NCBI GenBank assembly: GCA_015069065.1 | Contig: SVJI01000017.1 | Coordinates: 1 to 15,762, forward strand | Origin: Oscillospiraceae bacterium | GTDB lineage: Bacteria; Bacillota; Clostridia; UMGS1883 | Direction: 5' to 3' | DNA length: 15,762 bases | Shown: positions 13,316-15,762 of the stretch, piece by piece | Layout of the letters: each line of letters begins with the position of its first letter | Numbering within the stretch: position 1 is the first letter of the stretch | Translations under genes and position numbers: made by a program | The notes under the pieces: generated by a model | Told to the model about the DNA's origin: nothing | What the model saw: only the letters and a program-made list of their open reading frames with translations | Database searches by the model: none

Positions 13316-13344
13316 TTGATAATAGTATTCTGATGGTGTATAAT
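13316..13344 (+). promoter_or_regulatory. Sigma-A promoter of the three-helix membrane protein gene
   Basis: TTGATA (13316-13321), a 17-base spacer and a perfect TATAAT (13339-13344) lie seven bases past the amidase stop. Start of transcription should be near 13351, which gives a leader of about 40 bases before the ATG at 13391. The leader holds a small hairpin-prone GCTTTAAAAGC but no recognised riboswitch. Confidence 0.82.
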
Positions 13345-13390
13345 TATCCCATAACAGGGTTGCTTTAAAAGCACCGGAACGGAGATTACT

Positions 13391-14047
13391 ATGTTAGAAA
13401 CCATCAGTCTTATAGTTGTGTTATTCGCACTTTTTTCCTGCTATATTGCATTTCTCAGCCGTATTCCGAAAAGGGGCCGTTATCCCGATGCAAATGCACA
13501 GATAATTACTGCAACAATTACCAATACAAATAAAACTGCCGAAAAGGTGGCTACTCTCAGGGCAAAGGCAGATGACGGACGTAAATTTAAGGTGAAAATG
13601 ACCCCTACAGAGGCAAAAATGTGGATTAAGGGCGACATTATAAATGTTGCCTTGTCCTCCGACAAGAAGAAGTACCGCGTCCTTTTCCATGAGTATTTTA
13701 AAGCAAACGAATCACGTCTGCGCGAGGAAGCTATAGCCATCCTTGAAAAGAAGATTCCCACAAACTTCATTTCTGCCAAGCTGGTAGGCTATAATAAAGA
13801 AAGCCTCGATGCCATAAAGACATCCGAGGCTGACTCACAGACAATATTTACATTTTCCACACTGATGCATTTAATTGACGTATATAGTGTCATCGGAGCA
13901 TTGTTTGCAGTCGTTTTTGCAATATGGTTTCTTTCTTCCTCCCCTGAATTTGGAAAATATATAATCCCGCTGGCACTTATTCTGATGTTTGCGTGGGTTA
14001 TTTACGGCACGGTTACGACCTGTAAAAATATTCTCAAAAAGTTATAA
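13391..14047 (+). CDS. Membrane protein of unknown function with central soluble domain
   Basis: I do not recognise this 218-residue protein. It has one helix at the N-terminus (about 4-23), a soluble part (about 24-160) and a pair of helices near the C-terminus (about 163-186 and 191-211). The first half of the soluble part looks like beta strands (AQIITATITNTNK, EKVATLRAKADDGRKFKVKM, GDIINVALSSDKKKYRVLF), and the second half is more helical and charged. The arrangement of a small beta domain between helices loosely recalls DUF3592-like proteins; this is weak. GGAG (13381-13384) precedes the ATG. It has its own promoter. Its TAA overlaps the convergent tmcAL stop by six bases. Confidence 0.72.
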   Translation: MLETISLIVVLFALFSCYIAFLSRIPKRGRYPDANAQIITATITNTNKTAEKVATLRAKADDGRKFKVKMTPTEAKMWIKGDIINVALSSDKKKYRVLFHEYFKANESRLREEAIAILEKKIPTNFISAKLVGYNKESLDAIKTSEADSQTIFTFSTLMHLIDVYSVIGALFAVVFAIWFLSSSPEFGKYIIPLALILMFAWVIYGTVTTCKNILKKL

Positions 14048-15172
14048 GCGCTGTACCGCTGTGGAAAACTCCTGTCCGCCTTTCTCCTTGCGGGCAAGGT
14101 TATAAATATCCGTAGCACGGCATTCAAGATTAAATATATCATTGTTTTTAAGTATTGCACCCCTCGCCGCGACAGGCAGCGAGGCGGTGTTTTTCATTTT
14201 GCGCAAAATTTCCCCGCCTGCACTATTAAAGGCAAGGGGCCGAATATACTGTGGAGAGGGCAGCTGCTTGAAATTATTTCCTATTATCATGTTGCACAGA
14301 ATCCGCCTCAGGCGGCTGTCTGTGTATCTTCTGCACGAGGCATGGCTCACAATATCCTTAAAGGTATTATAGACACCTGCATCCTTTAATCTGGATGCAA
14401 TTTCACTGTTGCAATCGGGAATACGGCACAGCTCTTCATGAGAAATTGTCTTGAGCCTTGAAGCAACCATAACATCAAACTGATGCATAAAAACAGGATG
14501 AGCCGCATAGACATGCATCATATAGCCCGACGCGTCCTCCCCCTCTGCAAGAAGACGGCGTATGGCTGATGCTGAGGGGATTTCACCCTTTACATTACTG
14601 TCGTTATATCCGCTGCCCACTCTCTTGATTGTGACAGGGACTATGCCTGATGATAGTTTTTTAAGCACTCTCAGATACTCAAGCGCCAGAATATTGTTCG
14701 GCATGGCATCAGGAACACTGCCGTGCATTGTTTCACGAAGTGCCATATGACGAGCAGCCGGAAAGGACAATCCCTCCGAAAGTTTTTCTGCAAGTATGGC
14801 TTTGAAAACAGCAGGTTCATCATTTAAAATTTCGGCACATTCCTGCAGCGGTGAAATTTCCCCAAGCTCACTGCCAAACCACAGCTCGTCAACTACTCCG
14901 CATCGACACAGAGTTTCAACAGCTCCCCGCGCAAAACCCTCCGCAGAAGAGAGTGCATAAACCGTCGGAAGCTCCAACACCAGATCCACTCCGTTTTTAA
15001 CGGCTGAAATCGCACGTTCATTTTTATCAAAGAGTGCGCACTCCCCCCTTTGAACAAAATTCGGACTCATTATAGCGACTACAGCATCACTTTTACTGTG
15101 CATCGAGTCAAGAAGTAGCTTATGTCCGCTGTGAAAAGGGTTAAATTCTGCAACCGAAGCACTTATTTTCAT
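14042..15172 (-). CDS. tmcAL: tRNA(Met) cytidine acetate ligase TmcAL (formerly YlbM)
   Basis: This 376-residue protein activates acetate with ATP and acetylates the wobble cytidine (C34) of elongator tRNA(Met), which keeps it from reading Ile codons. The nucleotidyltransferase-like domain carries the HxGH motif in VAEFNPFHSGHKLLL (His14, His17), then AIMSPNFVQRGECALFDKNERA (about 34-55) and LELPTVYALSSAEGFARGAVETL, all family hallmarks. The C-terminal half is helical. I start at ATG 15170-15172, with GGGGGA at 15177-15182; the open frame runs on to 15481 but that part is antisense to pta. It is slightly shorter than the Bacillus protein (about 415). It is divergent from pta, a familiar order in Clostridia. 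Confidence 0.93.
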   Translation of the reverse strand: MKISASVAEFNPFHSGHKLLLDSMHSKSDAVVAIMSPNFVQRGECALFDKNERAISAVKNGVDLVLELPTVYALSSAEGFARGAVETLCRCGVVDELWFGSELGEISPLQECAEILNDEPAVFKAILAEKLSEGLSFPAARHMALRETMHGSVPDAMPNNILALEYLRVLKKLSSGIVPVTIKRVGSGYNDSNVKGEIPSASAIRRLLAEGEDASGYMMHVYAAHPVFMHQFDVMVASRLKTISHEELCRIPDCNSEIASRLKDAGVYNTFKDIVSHASCRRYTDSRLRRILCNMIIGNNFKQLPSPQYIRPLAFNSAGGEILRKMKNTASLPVAARGAILKNNDIFNLECRATDIYNLARKEKGGQEFSTAVQRL

Positions 15173-15201
15173 AAAATCCCCCGCTTTTTGGCAAAAAATT
15201 G

Positions 15202-15230
15202 TTGAAAATTGGTTATTTCTATTATATACT
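15202..15230 (+). promoter_or_regulatory. Sigma-A promoter of pta
   Basis: TTGAAA (15202-15207), a 17-base spacer and TATACT (15225-15230) match ten of twelve consensus positions and lie about 37 bases before the pta ATG. A minus-strand TATAAT (15221-15226) overlaps the same -10 region and might serve tmcAL, but it lacks a good -35 box. Confidence 0.75.
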
Positions 15231-15266
15231 ATATAATTAGAAAAATAAAGTTTTGGAGGAATAAAA

Positions 15267-15762
15267 ATGAGTAAATTTTTGGACTCAATTAAAGAAAGGG
15301 CTAGAAGCGACAAGAAAACTATCGTTCTTCCCGAATCAATGGACAGACGCACATGGGAAGCGGCTGAAACAGTTTTGAAAGAGGATATTGCAAATATCGT
15401 TATTATCGGTACTCCCGAGGAAGTAGCTGAAAATTCAAAGGGACTTGATATTTCAAAGGCTACAATCATCGACCCTTTCAATTATGAAAAGACTGAAGAA
15501 TACCTTAATCTCTTCGTTGAACTGAGAAAGAGCAAGGGTGTTACATATGAGCAGGCAAAGGAAATCGTTCTTGGCGATTATATGTACTATGCGTGCCTTA
15601 TGGTTAAAGCAGGCGACGCTGACGGCGTTGTTTCAGGTGCTTGCCACTCTACTGCAAACACACTGCGCCCCTCTCTCCAGATTATAAAGACTAAGCCCGG
15701 TGTTAAGCTTGTATCCGCGTTCTTCCTTATGGTTGTTCCGGATTGTGAATACGGTGCAAACG
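15267..15762 (+). CDS. pta: Phosphate acetyltransferase (partial, 5' part)
   Basis: The first 165 residues are present and the frame runs off the right edge. It begins MSKFLDSIKERARSDKKTIV and shows the Pta N-terminal pattern: VLPESMDRRTWEAAETVLKE, a VIIGTPEE strand, LVELRK-type segment before MYYACLMVKAGDADGVVSGACHSTANTLRPSLQIIK, and then VSAFFLMV. The enzyme interconverts acetyl-CoA and acetyl phosphate; with acetate kinase it makes ATP and acetate in fermenters. ATG 15267 has GGAGGA at 15255-15260. Acetate kinase is expected downstream but is outside the window. The gene is A/T-leaning in its leader but has the same codon use as its neighbours. Confidence 0.95.
   Translation, partial: MSKFLDSIKERARSDKKTIVLPESMDRRTWEAAETVLKEDIANIVIIGTPEEVAENSKGLDISKATIIDPFNYEKTEEYLNLFVELRKSKGVTYEQAKEIVLGDYMYYACLMVKAGDADGVVSGACHSTANTLRPSLQIIKTKPGVKLVSAFFLMVVPDCEYGAN

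Noticed and set aside
13345..13390. Small hairpin (GCTTTAAAAGC with GGT/ACC flanks) in the leader of the three-helix membrane protein gene
   Set aside because: The stem is four to seven base pairs with a bulge, too weak to call a riboswitch or attenuator.
15173..15481. N-terminal extension of the tmcAL reading frame by 103 residues, up to 15481
   Set aside because: It runs antisense across the start of pta. The ATG at 15172 has a strong ribosome binding site, and the family's conserved N-terminus begins exactly there.
1..15762. Defence island, CRISPR array or mobile element
   Set aside because: I found no regularly spaced repeats, transposase, integrase, toxin-antitoxin pair or nuclease system on either strand. 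The window reads as housekeeping chromosome.

Overview
The window looks like ordinary chromosome of an anaerobic, Gram-positive, Clostridia-type bacterium of moderate GC content, perhaps a gut or environmental member of the Oscillospirales/Eubacteriales. This assignment rests on gene content: a dnaX-ybaB-recR cluster, yajC followed by a TIGR04086-type membrane protein, rubredoxin, a tmcAL/pta divergent pair, strong GGAGG ribosome binding sites and near-consensus sigma-A promoters. There are no rRNA or tRNA genes, no CRISPR array, no transposase and no phage block. Every gap between genes is under 200 bases.

Layout from left to right. (1) 1-1068, plus strand: the tail of dnaX, then ybaB/ebfC and recR, a replication and recombination cluster closed by a 25-bp perfect bidirectional terminator. 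(2) 1123-3407, minus strand: a two-gene methionine operon, metY then metA. MetA carries Glu111, the residue associated with acetyl-CoA specificity, so the two enzymes fit a continuous O-acetylhomoserine/direct sulfhydrylation route. (3) 3417-4589, minus strand: ybaK (TTG start), a small cupin and a 51-residue rubredoxin behind a perfect consensus promoter. (4) 4590-6018, minus strand: a membrane-anchored extracytoplasmic protein, yajC, and a TIGR04086-type membrane protein. The terminator hairpin after yajC contains the ribosome binding site of the TIGR04086-type gene, which is the most interesting regulatory structure here. (5) 6108-7466, plus strand: an APC-family amino acid permease with a TTG start. 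(6) 7463-9451, minus strand: a Fur/Zur-family repressor, ABC ATPase and ABC-3 permease (zur-znuC-znuB-like), with a Fur-type box on the promoter and no substrate-binding protein gene. (7) 9455-12526, minus strand: a secreted leucine-rich-repeat protein with a copper-amine-oxidase-N domain, followed by cardiolipin synthase, from a perfect sigma-A promoter to a terminator. (8) 12569-14047, plus strand: a leaderless amidase_3/SH3 cell wall hydrolase lacking the usual first zinc histidine, then a three-helix membrane protein of unknown function with its own promoter. (9) 14042-15762: tmcAL (minus) diverging from the start of pta (plus).

The recurring theme is the cell envelope and central housekeeping. 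I do not see a convincing new defence or mobile system. The items most worth a second look are the terminator that hides a ribosome binding site (4974-5010), the operator architecture upstream of the Fur-like gene, the LRR/CuAO-N plus cardiolipin synthase operon, and the variant amidase.
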